DNA from: Tribonema minus
Taxonomy: Eukaryota > Sar > Xanthophyceae > Tribonematales > Tribonemataceae
Assembly: GCA_017506865.1 (NCBI GenBank)
Contig: JAFCMP010000532.1
Location: 1-64,000 of the forward strand
Direction of reading: 5' to 3'
DNA: 64,000 nucleotides
The position numbers were made by a program, and so were the translations under genes. The notes below the pieces were generated by a model. The model searched no databases and was not told the DNA's origin. It worked only from the letters and a program-made list of their open reading frames with translations. Shown here in pieces: positions 1 to 10,093 of this stretch. Position 1 is the first letter of the stretch. Each line of letters opens with the position of its first letter.

Positions 1-519
1 TACGGATTTTGCGTGGACTTCCGCCGTCTCAACGCTGTCACGAAGCGCGACAGCAGAGGTCTAGGCAACATCGATGATATGGTGCATCAAATGAAGGGCG
101 CCCGGTACGTGTCCTCAGTCGACATGGCCGCGGGCTACCATCAGATACCATTGCGCGAAAGTGACAAGCCTAAAACGGCATTCCGCACACCTGATGGAGG
201 GCTATGGCAGTACACAGTGGCACCTTTTGGGCTTGTGAATTTGCCTGCGCAATTCACACGCTTGATGCACAACACTTTGGGCGCTGCCCTAGGTGCATAT
301 GCCATGGTTTACGTCGACGACGTCTTGATATATGATGACTCCATGGAAACGCACCTTGCGCATATCCGTGACGTCCTATCACGCATCAAAGACGCTGGTC
401 TAAGTGTGGCGCGGCACAAATGCCAATGGTTCCAAACTGAGATCAAGTTCCTTGGTCACATTGTGGGATCAGGGGGCATTCGTCCGGACCAGAAAAGGTT
501 CAGGCAATGTCTGACATGA
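1..519 (+). CDS. Reverse transcriptase domain of gypsy pol (partial)
   Basis: The frame is open from base 1, so the start lies outside the window. It copies element RNA into DNA. Visible RT landmarks: FRRLN near the start, the SSVDMAAGYHQIPL block (palm, with the first catalytic Asp), AFRTPDGG, the APFGL motif near codon 75, the YVDD catalytic box at about 310-321 and the KFLGHIV block near 447-467. The frame runs into TGA at 517-519, right after IRPDQKRF, where family members normally continue without a break into the connection/RNase H region. The continuation lies in another frame starting around 507, so one base is missing or a -1 frameshift is used in the A-run near 492-496. Confidence 0.88.
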   Translation, partial: YGFCVDFRRLNAVTKRDSRGLGNIDDMVHQMKGARYVSSVDMAAGYHQIPLRESDKPKTAFRTPDGGLWQYTVAPFGLVNLPAQFTRLMHNTLGAALGAYAMVYVDDVLIYDDSMETHLAHIRDVLSRIKDAGLSVARHKCQWFQTEIKFLGHIVGSGGIRPDQKRFRQCLT

Positions 520-3500
520 GCGCGCCATTGAATGCCAAAGGGAGAGCTGACAAGGGGCTAGTACGTACAGTACTGGGCTGCTTCAACTATTACCGGCGGT
601 ATGTTCAAGATTTTGCGACATTGGCAGCCCCACTTGTGGAGCTGACCAAAAGTGATGCAGAAATGGTATGGGATAGGCGCAGGCGCGATGCCTTTGAGGC
701 ATTAAAAAAGGCAATGTGCGAGGCAAAACTGGTGTCACACCCAGACTTCTCACTACCATTTGTGCTGTACACTGATGCATCTCAAACTGCCACTAGTGGC
801 ATTTTGACGCAATTTAAACCAGTGCAGGCACTTAGTGGCAAAGAAGCTGCCCCCGCGGCAGGCCGCAGGCGCACAGTAAATGGGAAGGAGGAAATGGAAG
901 TAGTAGTGGGTTACTTCTCAAAAATTAATTCCACACAAGACGCCAAACTTGGCGCTACCGCGCTAGAGTGCCTGGCCGTCGTGCTGTCACTCAACCATTA
1001 CCGACCTTACGTGTGGGGCAACCCAGTCACAGTGGTTACAGATGCGGCGGCCCTACGATGGCTGCTGACTTTGCAGGACCACAATGGCAAGCTTATGCGG
1101 TGGGCTATGAGGTTGCTGGAGTACGACATTACCGTACAACACCGACCAGGCCTGGTGAACTCAAATGCAGACGGCCTGTCCAGGCTCCCTATGCAAAAAG
1201 AGTTGGACGCTCCTAGAGAGTATGAGCAAGCAGACGAGCAATGGTCAGACTCAATTCCATGCTTTGCAGCACCACCTTCAGGGGTGAAGTTTGCACATTT
1301 TGTGGAAGAGTTTGCGGCGCCCTTAGGGGAGTTTGCTGACCAAGCAAAGGCGACCAACCATGGGTCACATGTTTCTGCAGCGGCAATTAAAATTGCCAAC
1401 TTCAGGGGTAAACTGGTGAGCAATGAGTGGGGCACTCCCTTCTCGCTCAATGAGCTAGCCATGAAGAATGCAAGTGAGGACTCAAGCATAGCAGCCAGGC
1501 TGGCTACGCTTACGGTCCAACAGGTCAATGTTTTGCTATGTGAGCTGGACGAGGAAGACTCTTCGTGGACGGATGGAGAGACTGCGTCGATGTCTTTCAG
1601 TCCAGCTACTTTGCATATGTATGCTAATGCATGCATGGATGAGGCGGCAGAGTCTGACTGGGACTCCCCGGCATCTAGCAAGACTGCGAGCATATCTGCC
1701 AAGCGCCGCCGGGTCGCTGCCAACACCGCTGTACCGCTACCAGGGGGCGCCATGCCCCCGCAGCGAACAGAGGGGGTGTCGGAGCCACGCCGTAAGCGCA
1801 CACTCAGCAGGCCCAGCCATGAACTGGTCCCTGAACCAGTTGACGGGACCACGCCTGTGCCGGCAATGCTAAGCCGGGAAGCGTTTATTGAGCTCCAGCA
1901 GCGGGACCCCTTGTGTCAGGCAGTGTCACGCACTCTGAGGGACAATATATACCCGCAGGATAGTGAGCTGGCTGCACACTTAATGGTGAACCGTGACTGG
2001 TACTGTCACGAGGAGGACGGCCTGCTGGTACATCTGGCCACCAGCCACCCCAAACGCGGGATGGTGCTGCGCCAATGGTTTGTACCCGCCGCGCTGCGCC
2101 CTCTGGTTTTGAGGCTGGGGCATGACGACGCCACGGCCGGTCACGCCGGCGCAAGCGCCACGTATGTCCGCCTGTTTGAGCGCTTCTACTGGCCTCGCAT
2201 CAGCAGTGATGTACACACGTATGTCACTAGTTGCATGTCTTGCCTACAGCGCAAGAAGGCTACGACTGGCAAGGCCAAGATGATGTTAACACTGCCAACT
2301 CGCATGTTTCAGCGAGCGCACACTGACATCACCATGACCTCGGTGGTGTCTTCAGAGGGGCACATAGGGCTGCTGACAGTAAATGAGGCACGCTCTGGAT
2401 TTTGCTGGCTCATGCCAATTAAAAACAAGGACATGCATACGGTTGCAAGGCTCTTGTACAAGGTAATCCTAGAAATGGGATCCATGTTAGAGGAGCTGGT
2501 GTCGGACCAAGGCAAGGAGTTTCTGAACATTGTGGTGCGCGATTTGTGCTCAATTTTCAGGATCATGAAAATTGACACAAGTGCATACCACCCACAGGCA
2601 AATGGGGTCGCTGAACGGCAAAATGAACGCATCATGGCCATTCTGACTGCCTGGGTTGACAAGACCCAACAGAATTGGCATGAGGGCGTTGAGGCTGTGC
2701 AGTTCGCCCTCCGGTCCACCCCCAGAGAAGAAACAGGCCTGAGCCCTTTCTACTGTGTGTATGGCCGCGAGCCGTCCCTGCCGTTCGAAACCTTCCCTGA
2801 TGAAGTGCATGGTGGCGACTTACATTCTGAGATTGAACGCAAGCGCGTCAACCTCAAAATGGCACAGAAGGTTATTGATGAGGCATATGGCATCAAGGCG
2901 CGCAGAGTTGACAAGGCTAATGAAGCGGTCAAGCGCGCAATGAAGGTTAAAGTTGGGGACCTGGTCATGATCAAGCAGAAGCCTGCTAAGGGACGCTCCA
3001 GGAAGCTGGACCCTAAATTCATTGGACCATGGGTGGTAGCAGAGGAAACTGGCGGATCTGGGCTGTCATTTTCATGCCGCATGATGGGGCGCCGGGTGCG
3101 TCGCACGCGGGCACATGTGACCAACATGAAGCCTTTTCATTTAAGGCCAAGTGTCATGGAACTTGACAACCCCTACGCGGTGCTTAATGAGGAAGACATT
3201 AAGCAACTGCCCAAGGATGGCTGGCTAGAGAGGCTGGTAGACCGCCGGTACAACCCCAATGGTTCGTGGGACTACCGTTGGCTGCTCAGAGATGGTACGT
3301 TGAGCACATGGAAGACAGAGGACGATGCACTCGAGGTTGCCATGCCTTGGACGCTCGATACTTTTCACGCGCTCTACGAGTTGAAGCATGTGAATGACAT
3401 GCCTGACTACGCCACGAGGATACCACGGGAGGACCGGCGCGTATCCACGAAAGAGGCTGCGCTGGCCCTATTCCCGAGAGGTACTAAGGTGGTGCGTGAG

Positions 3501-4073
3501 GAGCGCGGCGCGCTTAAGCAACAAGTCAAGTACCTATGGGGAACCATCACTGGTTACCTCGCCCCGTACTGGCGCGTGCGCTATGAAGATGGTGACTGGG
3601 AGGACTTCACAAAGCGGCAGTTGCAATGCGCAATTGCGTTGGCTGAAGCCACTCAGCAGCGCGCAAAGGATCTGGGCGTCACGGTTTCTAGCCCCAAGGT
3701 GGTGCAGGAAATGTGCCCTGGGATCCCACCAGACTTTGGTGCGACTTACCATGGTCAGACCGTGAGAGTCAAAAGTGCAACTGGTTGGAGCCGTGCAGTG
3801 CTCAAGGAATACTTGCCCCGGGCCGGCAAGTACACATTTCGCGTGCATTACAACGGGCACCCAGTCACGCGTTTAATCACCGTGCGGCTGAGGCCTGACT
3901 ACTACAGCACCGCAGTTACAAGCGAGCAGGCTGAGGCAGACCCTATGTCCAGTTGGAATCTACTGCTGACCACGGTCGCAGAAGAGGTCCCCTTGGGCCA
4001 GGAGTCTGGTCAGGGAGGTTCAGATTCATACAGTGGCGATGACATGGATTTGAGCGATGGTGATGTGAGGTAG
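507..4073 (+). CDS. RNase H-integrase polyprotein with chromodomain-like and Tudor-like C-terminus
   Basis: 1,188 codons; the ATG at 507 is only where this frame becomes convenient to read, since the protein should be joined to the upstream RT. Residues about 1-230: connection (FNYYRRYVQDFA) and RNase H with YTDAS (Asp90) and the ALECLAVV block. About 545-590: H2C2 zinc finger (HDDATAGH, CMSC). Integrase core: Asp607, Asp667 and Glu703, with 35 residues between the last two (DD35E). About 820-880: GPY/F-like region (KFIGPWVV). About 906-942: chromodomain-like (WLERLVDRR, DYRWLLRDG, TWKTED). About 1010-1034 and 1081-1131: two Tudor/SH3-like blocks (YWRVRYEDGDWEDF, YTFRVHYNG). No stop in 3.5 kb suggests a young copy. 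Residues 230-540 are a poorly conserved linker. Confidence 0.88.
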   Translation: MSDMSAPLNAKGRADKGLVRTVLGCFNYYRRYVQDFATLAAPLVELTKSDAEMVWDRRRRDAFEALKKAMCEAKLVSHPDFSLPFVLYTDASQTATSGILTQFKPVQALSGKEAAPAAGRRRTVNGKEEMEVVVGYFSKINSTQDAKLGATALECLAVVLSLNHYRPYVWGNPVTVVTDAAALRWLLTLQDHNGKLMRWAMRLLEYDITVQHRPGLVNSNADGLSRLPMQKELDAPREYEQADEQWSDSIPCFAAPPSGVKFAHFVEEFAAPLGEFADQAKATNHGSHVSAAAIKIANFRGKLVSNEWGTPFSLNELAMKNASEDSSIAARLATLTVQQVNVLLCELDEEDSSWTDGETASMSFSPATLHMYANACMDEAAESDWDSPASSKTASISAKRRRVAANTAVPLPGGAMPPQRTEGVSEPRRKRTLSRPSHELVPEPVDGTTPVPAMLSREAFIELQQRDPLCQAVSRTLRDNIYPQDSELAAHLMVNRDWYCHEEDGLLVHLATSHPKRGMVLRQWFVPAALRPLVLRLGHDDATAGHAGASATYVRLFERFYWPRISSDVHTYVTSCMSCLQRKKATTGKAKMMLTLPTRMFQRAHTDITMTSVVSSEGHIGLLTVNEARSGFCWLMPIKNKDMHTVARLLYKVILEMGSMLEELVSDQGKEFLNIVVRDLCSIFRIMKIDTSAYHPQANGVAERQNERIMAILTAWVDKTQQNWHEGVEAVQFALRSTPREETGLSPFYCVYGREPSLPFETFPDEVHGGDLHSEIERKRVNLKMAQKVIDEAYGIKARRVDKANEAVKRAMKVKVGDLVMIKQKPAKGRSRKLDPKFIGPWVVAEETGGSGLSFSCRMMGRRVRRTRAHVTNMKPFHLRPSVMELDNPYAVLNEEDIKQLPKDGWLERLVDRRYNPNGSWDYRWLLRDGTLSTWKTEDDALEVAMPWTLDTFHALYELKHVNDMPDYATRIPREDRRVSTKEAALALFPRGTKVVREERGALKQQVKYLWGTITGYLAPYWRVRYEDGDWEDFTKRQLQCAIALAEATQQRAKDLGVTVSSPKVVQEMCPGIPPDFGATYHGQTVRVKSATGWSRAVLKEYLPRAGKYTFRVHYNGHPVTRLITVRLRPDYYSTAVTSEQAEADPMSSWNLLLTTVAEEVPLGQESGQGGSDSYSGDDMDLSDGDVR

Positions 4074-4326
4074 CTACACCACGCATGTGCTCAGTGGCTG
4101 GCCGGCGCTGTGACATGAAGCTATCCTCGAGCTGTGCAGCGGCGCCTTAAACGAATATTGCGCTGCACAGTACCTATGTGGATACTCTATACGAGGGTCT
4201 GTAAAGGTTGGGTGTGGAGGTGAAGCAAATTGAATTACACATACGCTAACGTAGAACTGTAGCAACGTTGATCCCTGTGGTGCTATGCGTTTCTCTGGGG
4301 ACAGAGAAATCATGAGAAGGGGGAGT

Positions 4327-5006
4327 TGACACGGGCAGCTGTATGTAAAGTAAACTATTTATGTAGCCTTCTGGCTTATAATGTTTCAACTCTATTATAT
4401 TCGGCCGTTATTAGGGCCCAGGGCAATTGGTTCGAACTAGGGGAACATTGCAGGAAAACCCCTTAACCGGTGAGACCCTTGAGTCTCCCCAGATGAAGGG
4501 TTGTGCTTGCAAAGCCTCGGTTCTTGTCACTCAGCTAGGATACCACGGCTCCAGGATAGAGACAACTGAAGCCAACAACCATCAATCATCATGGACCCGT
4601 CTAAATCAGCCCAAGCCAACGCTGCCCCATCTACAAGTAAGACAGGCTTAACATAACAAATATAACCCCAACTTTGTTTCACGCCTGCTTGCCGGCTCTC
4701 TCTCCTGCCTCGTGTGTTCTGCTACAAAGTGCAAGCGTTGCTATGGATTTCGGGGCAGCAGCTTGAGAACTGGCTTATCAAGGGGGTTCTGTTTCTGCCA
4801 GATAGAACCAGCTTGATTACAAGCCCCGGCGGGGGGGGCTCGCGACCCAAAGGGCCCAAAGGGGTGTAAACGGCGTTCACAGCTGCTTACCTATCTTTGA
4901 CATCTGTATAGCTAGTTCGATCGACAGGGCCTTTCTATGGCAGCACACACATCAGGCACTTGGTGTTGCTATTCTACGCAAGCTCTGCTGTGATATCTAT
5001 CTGTCA
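4327..5006 (+). repeat. Candidate 3' LTR of the retrotransposon
   Basis: It starts at TGAC right after a purine-rich tract and ends at GTCA, matching the terminal inverted TTGACA/TGTCAA seen at 4326 and 5002. Inside are TATA-like AT-rich stretches (near 4357-4405). Only one LTR is present in the window, so length and ends cannot be checked by comparison. An ATG at about 4591, followed by a short Ser/Ala-rich frame, could instead mean the LTR ends earlier and a leader or gag start follows. Confidence 0.35.
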
Positions 5007-5057
5007 ACATTAGTCTGCGTGCACTTGCGATATGGGCATTACCTGGGTTGATCGGCA

Positions 5058-5195
5058 CAGTGTGATTGCAAGTGCATTGTTGCGAACATTTCTGGTGCAA
5101 AGTATGTGCTGAACATTGTGATCGTACAGTGTGATTGCAAGTGCATTGTTGCGAGCATTTCTGGTGCAAAGTATGTGCTGAACATTGTGATCGTA
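5058..5195. repeat. 69-bp tandem duplication, two copies
   Basis: Copy 1 is 5058-5126 and copy 2 is 5127-5195, both starting CAGTGTGATTGC and ending GATCGTA; they differ at about one base. No gene is visible at 5196-5487. Confidence 0.9.
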
Positions 5196-5487
5196 ATGCA
5201 TACTAGTAGTGTGCAGCATGCATGGAAATAGTTGTTGGGTCATTTCATTGCAATGCATGCACGTTACAGCAGTAAGATTGTCACTGTAACATGTGTGAAG
5301 CCCATTTATTACATGTATGTGTATGTCGCACGTATCCTGTGTGAAAATGGATGGAGCTTGTTGTGCATTGCAGAACGGATGAAGCTAGTAGTTGTACATG
5401 TATGTGCAGTATGGGTTGCTGATGTTGTTGACTATGTACCGAATGCTCTATATGGCCTCGCTATCCGGACTTGCTGGATTTGTGTGT

Positions 5488-5886
5488 TTACGCCACACGC
5501 TGGCGCTTGTCTGCTGGTTCTGGTTCGTCACTTGCTGTTGATGTCGAGCGCCTCTTCTGCTGCTGCTTGGACTTGAAGAACGCGATGATGCGCGAGGTGG
5601 CATATTCTTTGCGTGCATCATAGCAGGCCTTGTGGATGTACTTGGCTGCATTGTCTGCTCTGTCCAGGCGGTACAGGTCTGTTGTGCTGTCGTCGCCTTC
5701 GAAGCTGGGGTTCTGAATGCATGCCTTTGCCAGATAAGGGATTGTGCTGTCGCAGTCCACGCAGTGCAGTCCCGTTGTCTCGTCTGCGGGCACCAGCTGG
5801 GGTCCGAAGAGGCCGCAGGCGTTGTAGTCGGCGTGCACGCAGTGGTACTTGCCAAACTCGTCGCAGCATTTGTAGCAGAATGTTGC
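5488..5886 (-). CDS. Cysteine-rich terminal exon of an unrecognised zinc-finger-like protein
   Basis: The exon opens after a good acceptor (ttctttgcacgcag, minus strand, AG at 5888-5887) and runs 132 codons to a stop at 5488-5490. It begins ATFCYKCCDEFGKYHCVHAD, then has CGLF, HCVDC and an AKAC pair, a Cys/His spacing that suggests zinc binding. It resembles the FC..C / YN.C part of IBR-type fingers but does not match fully. The C-terminus is basic and low-complexity (KSKQQQKRR, DKRQR), a possible nuclear localisation signal. Upstream exons should lie right of 5900 on the minus strand; I could not identify them. Function not assigned. Confidence 0.5.
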   Translation of the reverse strand, partial: ATFCYKCCDEFGKYHCVHADYNACGLFGPQLVPADETTGLHCVDCDSTIPYLAKACIQNPSFEGDDSTTDLYRLDRADNAAKYIHKACYDARKEYATSRIIAFFKSKQQQKRRSTSTASDEPEPADKRQRVA

Positions 5887-5899
5887 CTGCGTGCAAAGA

Positions 5900-7290
5900 A
5901 ACGTTGTATGGTTAATATGTTTGCGTTTGCAGGTGTCAAATCATTGATGAAGGCAGAGAGAGCAAGGGCTGGCGAGGGAGCGAGCATGGCCAGCAATACA
6001 AGGTGGGCATCACTAGCGTCTAAGACCATGTTGCACGAAGGCGTAGCCTGAGCAATGGTTCCGTGCTGGGTCCATAGAGTAAAAATGCTAACTGCCACTA
6101 TGGAGAAAGCTTCCAACACACAGCCAAGCAAGCGGGACGAGACGCTAGCAGCGTGCTGCTGTGCGACAGTGTCGTAGCAATAGGCGAAGGCTACTGGCAT
6201 TCACTCCGACGGGGGCTGCCTATGTCTTCCAGACCCCGTGAGGGTCCCCGCCAATCTTCTCATGTGGCCTAGTGGCGCCAAGCATGTGTTGCTCTATGGC
6301 GTGGAGCGGCAGCGCTGGCTAGCTGTGCATGGTGTTGTCAGGGCAATGAGGCCCTGGCATGCAAGTCGGTGCCTCGGCTACGCTGCTGCAGCTGCCAGAC
6401 GTCATTGCACACAGCGCTAGCGCAAGCGAACGATATAAAACCCGCCCCTCTGGACACGAGGCAATGCGGACACACGCTGCTAGGCAGCACAGCTGCAGCT
6501 CGGCCTGCGCCTGCAAGGCCGGATACACCATAGACAGGCAAGCAGTGACAACACCAACCTTAGGTCACTGCGGAAGCACTCAAAACTCCGTTCTCCCGCC
6601 ACGCTGCAGCGAGCTGCGTCCGGACTCTCGCCACCCTCCAGCAATACACCAAAAAGGCCAGTGCCACGCCAAAGTCTCCCTCGCAAGGCAAGCTGCAGCA
6701 AGCAGGGCCCTCTGGTTTCTCTGTTTTGCTCAAAATAATGAAAAACGCCGCTTCCGGACGACGCGGAGAGAAGCAGCGCACCAGCTCGAAAATCCTGTGC
6801 ATAATGCAGCCACGCCAAAGTCACCCCAGCCGCCTCCGCCGGCGCTCAGGCAGCCGCTCGCCAGAGCCCGTGACCAAACTCCTAGCTTTCGAGGGCCGGT
6901 AGAGCGGTAGAGCGGGCTAGAGCCCAGGCCGGGGGGGGACGGGGGACTTGGGCTCCGCTGCCGCTCCGCGCGCTGCCGCGCGCTCCGCCGGTCGCTCGCT
7001 ACAAAGCAGTGCAGCCTGCGATTGTTCATGTTGACACTTTGTGTAAGCAGTTGGCGAGTGTTTGCTTTCCTGCAGCAGGCACTGGCGCACACACGAACAC
7101 AGTGTGCAGACCGCATTGCGTAAGCAATACGACCACTAGAAAGTTCCACCTGGCCCTTTCAGGCACCTTCTGAAAACCAAACATGCGTTGCTGCTGAACA
7201 GAGTAGCTGCACTCATCGAACACGCAATCAGACAATCACTGAACGCCAGGCAAACAGCAAGAAACTGACCCACTCCCTCGTGTATGCCTG
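5900..7290. other. No gene identified; mixed unique sequence with a G-rich island
   Basis: Open frames here have low-complexity or shifting composition and no family motif. 6893-6990 is a GC-rich island with GTAGAGCGG repeats, an 8-G run and CGCTGCCGCGCGCT repeats. Missing 5' exons of the 5488-5886 gene may lie here. Confidence 0.4.
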
Positions 7291-8039
7291 TTCAGGTCTC
7301 GCCATGCACTCATATGAGTATTGGAGCCAAGGCACACGCCGGCATGGAGTCCTCGAGGCATCCTCTTTTAACATCAAGTGACTCGTGTCTCACGACTCAC
7401 AAGCCGACACACTTGCAGTCTCCAGCAATGCCAAGTGTGGAGGTCCAGATTCAACCGCGTGCAACAGCGATTGGCGTGTACAAGTTGCATCATATGTACG
7501 TACTTGATGCTACATCAAGACAGCGCGCAGACATCTCATGTGTGCAACAGCAATGGCAAACTGGTTGACTGCAACTTCAAACTGATCATACCACGCTGAT
7601 ACAAATCTCACTGCTCAGCTGACTGTGCGTTGTTTGATGCGCAGCAGACACGCACGTACGACACCAGGTCAGGCAATACAGAGGAAAGGGGTAGCTCACT
7701 CACCCGTTGCGCACATCAAGCTCCTGGCATGCCCTGCTGCTCGCCATACCTGGAGCACGGTTACAACTCATGCATGCAGGCGCGGTGCGCTCACGGCGCG
7801 CCTGTCCCGCTATGACCGAGCAACTCGAGATGACTCATAGGGCATCAACAACAGACAGTACTTCCATGCTTATTATCCGATGTCTATATATACATATGTG
7901 CAGCTTGCTCTTGCTGCGACGCTCCGTGCACATAGTCACAAGCGCTCTTTGTGCCGCCTGACTCCGTGCTGCTGCCAAACTGCGCGCTACAAGTATCAAA
8001 GCTAAAAACACACCGGACGCCCAGCCTCCATTGGGGCCT

Positions 8040-9308
8040 TTACAAAATCAAGTCCAGCCAGTACGTGAATTCCGGTGCCCAAGGAACCGTACGAGCAGCA
8101 GCGGGGTCCGGCCTGGGGCAATTGTTGGCACGCGCCCACTCCGCTACCTGCTCGGACTTGGCAGCTTCCATGGTGGAAGCGTCCCAGGGGCAGCCGTGAG
8201 CGCGCGCGAGTTGCAGCATCTCGAGGCGCCCTGCGTGCACAGCTTGCCTGCAGAGGCGCTCTGAGCGGGGAGCGCCGTTAGTGAGCAACCACTGCAGCAC
8301 CTCAAGGTGTCCCCCCCACTCAGCATTGACGCATGTGCGTTCGCTGCACGGGCATCCGTTGGCGCGCGCCCACTGCAGCACCTCCAGGTGCCCACCCTCC
8401 GCGCCTTCGTCGCACGTCTTCGAGTTCCAGGGGCACCCGTTGGCGCGCAGCCACTGCAGCATCTCCAGGTGTCCGATATGCGCAGCAGAGGAGCACGTTT
8501 CCGTGCTCCAGGGGCAGCCATGGGCGCGTGCCCACTGGCAGCATCGGAAGGTCCCCTCGTTCGGCAGCAATTATGCATGTCCGCTCGTGCCAAGGGCACC
8601 CGTTAGCTTGCGCCCACTGCAATACCCCCAGGTGCCCGTACATCGCGGCATTGCTGCACACGGATGCATCCCAGGGGCAGCCGTTCGCGCGGGCCACTGC
8701 AGCACCTCTAGGTACCCGCCTTTTGCCGCCTCTGTGCAGACTTCCTCGTCCCAGGGGCAGCCGTTGGCGCGCCCCCACTGCATTACCTCCAAGTGTCCGT
8801 GCGCCGCTGCAGCGTGGCATGTCCTTTCGTCCCAGGCGCTGCCTGTTCGACGCAGCCACTGCAGCGCTTCCAGCTGCCCGGCCCCGGCAGCACACCCGCA
8901 CACCTGCTCGTCAGCAGGAGAAAGGCAGCCGTGCTGTCGCAGCCAGTGCAGCATCCGCACATTCCCGTTCTTGGCAGCGCGGTGAGCGTGTGCTGCTCGC
9001 AACTTCGGCTTGTAGCGGCTGCGCAGCAGCAGCAGTTCATCTAGGTCGCCACGGCTGATGCATGAGTTCTGCGCCATTTTCAGGCCTAAGCCGCTCCGTA
9101 TGGCCCAGCGGAGCAAACTGATGCTGGAAGTGGCTTCCTGTGCCACTGTCCGATGCTTGTCTGGGGTTGCGCGTCTCTCGATAGCGCAATTGAAAGCCCA
9201 GCATGTGCTCCTGAGCATGAGGGACGGACGCAGAAAGGCCAGTATGTGAGGAGCAAGAGAGGCATCCAGAAGGGGGCTCTCACTAGTGCTGTGCTGCCTC
9301 TTCGCCAT
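8040..9308 (-). pseudogene. F-box-like/ankyrin-repeat gene, copy A (two compensating frameshifts)
   Basis: Starts MAKRQHSTSESP, then an F-box-like stretch (LAPHILAFLRPSLMLRSTC, residues 18-36), then 27-residue ankyrin-type repeats with GHLEVLQWARANGCPWD consensus, presumably a protein-protein scaffold. Reading from 9308, one base is missing near 8695 (GCGGGCCAC where paralogues have GCGCCCAC), and one extra base near 8537 (CACTGGCAGC for CACTGCAGC) restores the frame. Between them about 155 bases are out of frame, with a stop at 8571. The C-terminal end is intact to 8040. The two lesions are either true mutations or sequence errors. Paralogues: 10094-11406 and 12683-13888. Confidence 0.85.
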
Positions 9309-9410
9309 GCTGTGTCTACTGCCTGATGGTGGACGCGCTCAGCTGGACTGTGCTGCGCTCCGGCGGCTTTTTTCACGAAAAAAAAAACTTCAAGCAAGAA
9401 CTTCAAACTA

Positions 9411-9430
9411 AACTTCAAGCTCTTGAAGTT
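9411..9430. promoter_or_regulatory. Inverted repeat upstream of ankyrin copy A
   Basis: AACTTCAAG, two bases, then CTTGAAGTT, ending 103 bases before the ATG of copy A. More CTTCAA boxes lie at 9378-9405. Similar inverted repeats occupy the same place before copies B and C. A protein-binding site is an inference. Confidence 0.4.
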
Positions 9431-10093
9431 TTCTTCAACTTGTTTTGACACAGAGTTGTATCAAGCTTCTCAGTTGCAGGAAGTGAAGCGCATTCCATCA
9501 TTTCCCCCGAAGTTAGTTTGGCATGCACCACATGCTGCTATGTAGTATTGGAGCAATCGGCATAGGTAGGCGTGGTGTGCTCGCAGATGACTCACGGCTC
9601 AAGCAACACAAACAGAGGTCCATGTGCAAGCACAACACTGATCGGCTGTGTCGTGCTGTCTCATTTGCACAACCCGATGGGCATCAAGACAGCACACACA
9701 ATCAGCAGAAAGCAGTAGGCCATGCCCTGCTGCTCATAGTATCTGGAGCACAATGTCAACTCATGCACGCAGACACGGTGCGTCACGACATGAGAATCGT
9801 GACTGAGAGGCGCGTACAAGCACAGTGGCACTTGGGGCAACACATCATTCTGAAATTTGATATCTATATATTTGTGAGTCACTGTTGCTGCGACTTTTGC
9901 GCGCAGGCGCACACACATTCGTCTGTCAAGTACATGTTGCTCATGATTCAGAGCGCTGTCTTTGCTGCCTGCACTTATGCCTGACTTCGCTCTTTCTGCA
10001 GGTACCAGCACAAGTAGTGCCTGAACACCGTTTTTCTACTAGCATAGAGCGGGGCTGCAGCTACTTGCGGTACCTGTGTGCCGCTCTCCTGTT

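Larger units (their letters stand above)
1..5006 (+). mobile_element. Ty3/gypsy-type LTR retrotransposon, 5'-truncated by the window edge
   Basis: The order reverse transcriptase, RNase H, H2C2 zinc finger, integrase, chromodomain-like module is the pol order of Ty3/gypsy elements of the chromovirus type. Gag, protease and the 5' LTR lie outside the window. A purine-rich stretch (agaagggggag, ending near 4325) directly before a TTGACA start looks like the polypurine tract and the start of the 3' LTR. The pol frame is interrupted once near 500. The 3' boundary is my estimate from a TTGACA/TGTCAA terminal match and is the least certain part. Confidence 0.85.

Noticed and set aside
1007..1852. 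281-codon open frame on the minus strand
   Set aside because: It is antisense to the RNase H-linker part of the retrotransposon pol, which has clear motifs; composition is Ser/Ala-rich without a family pattern.
4428..4446. tRNA-like or primer-binding-like TGGTTCGAACTAGGGG
   Set aside because: It lies inside the candidate 3' LTR, not after a 5' LTR, and does not extend to a tRNA 3' end complement.
8281..9058. Two long plus-strand frames (234 and 241 codons)
   Set aside because: Mirror frames of the ankyrin repeats: the 81-base repeat period makes all frames open. The same holds for plus frames at 10108-11220 and 12514-13551.
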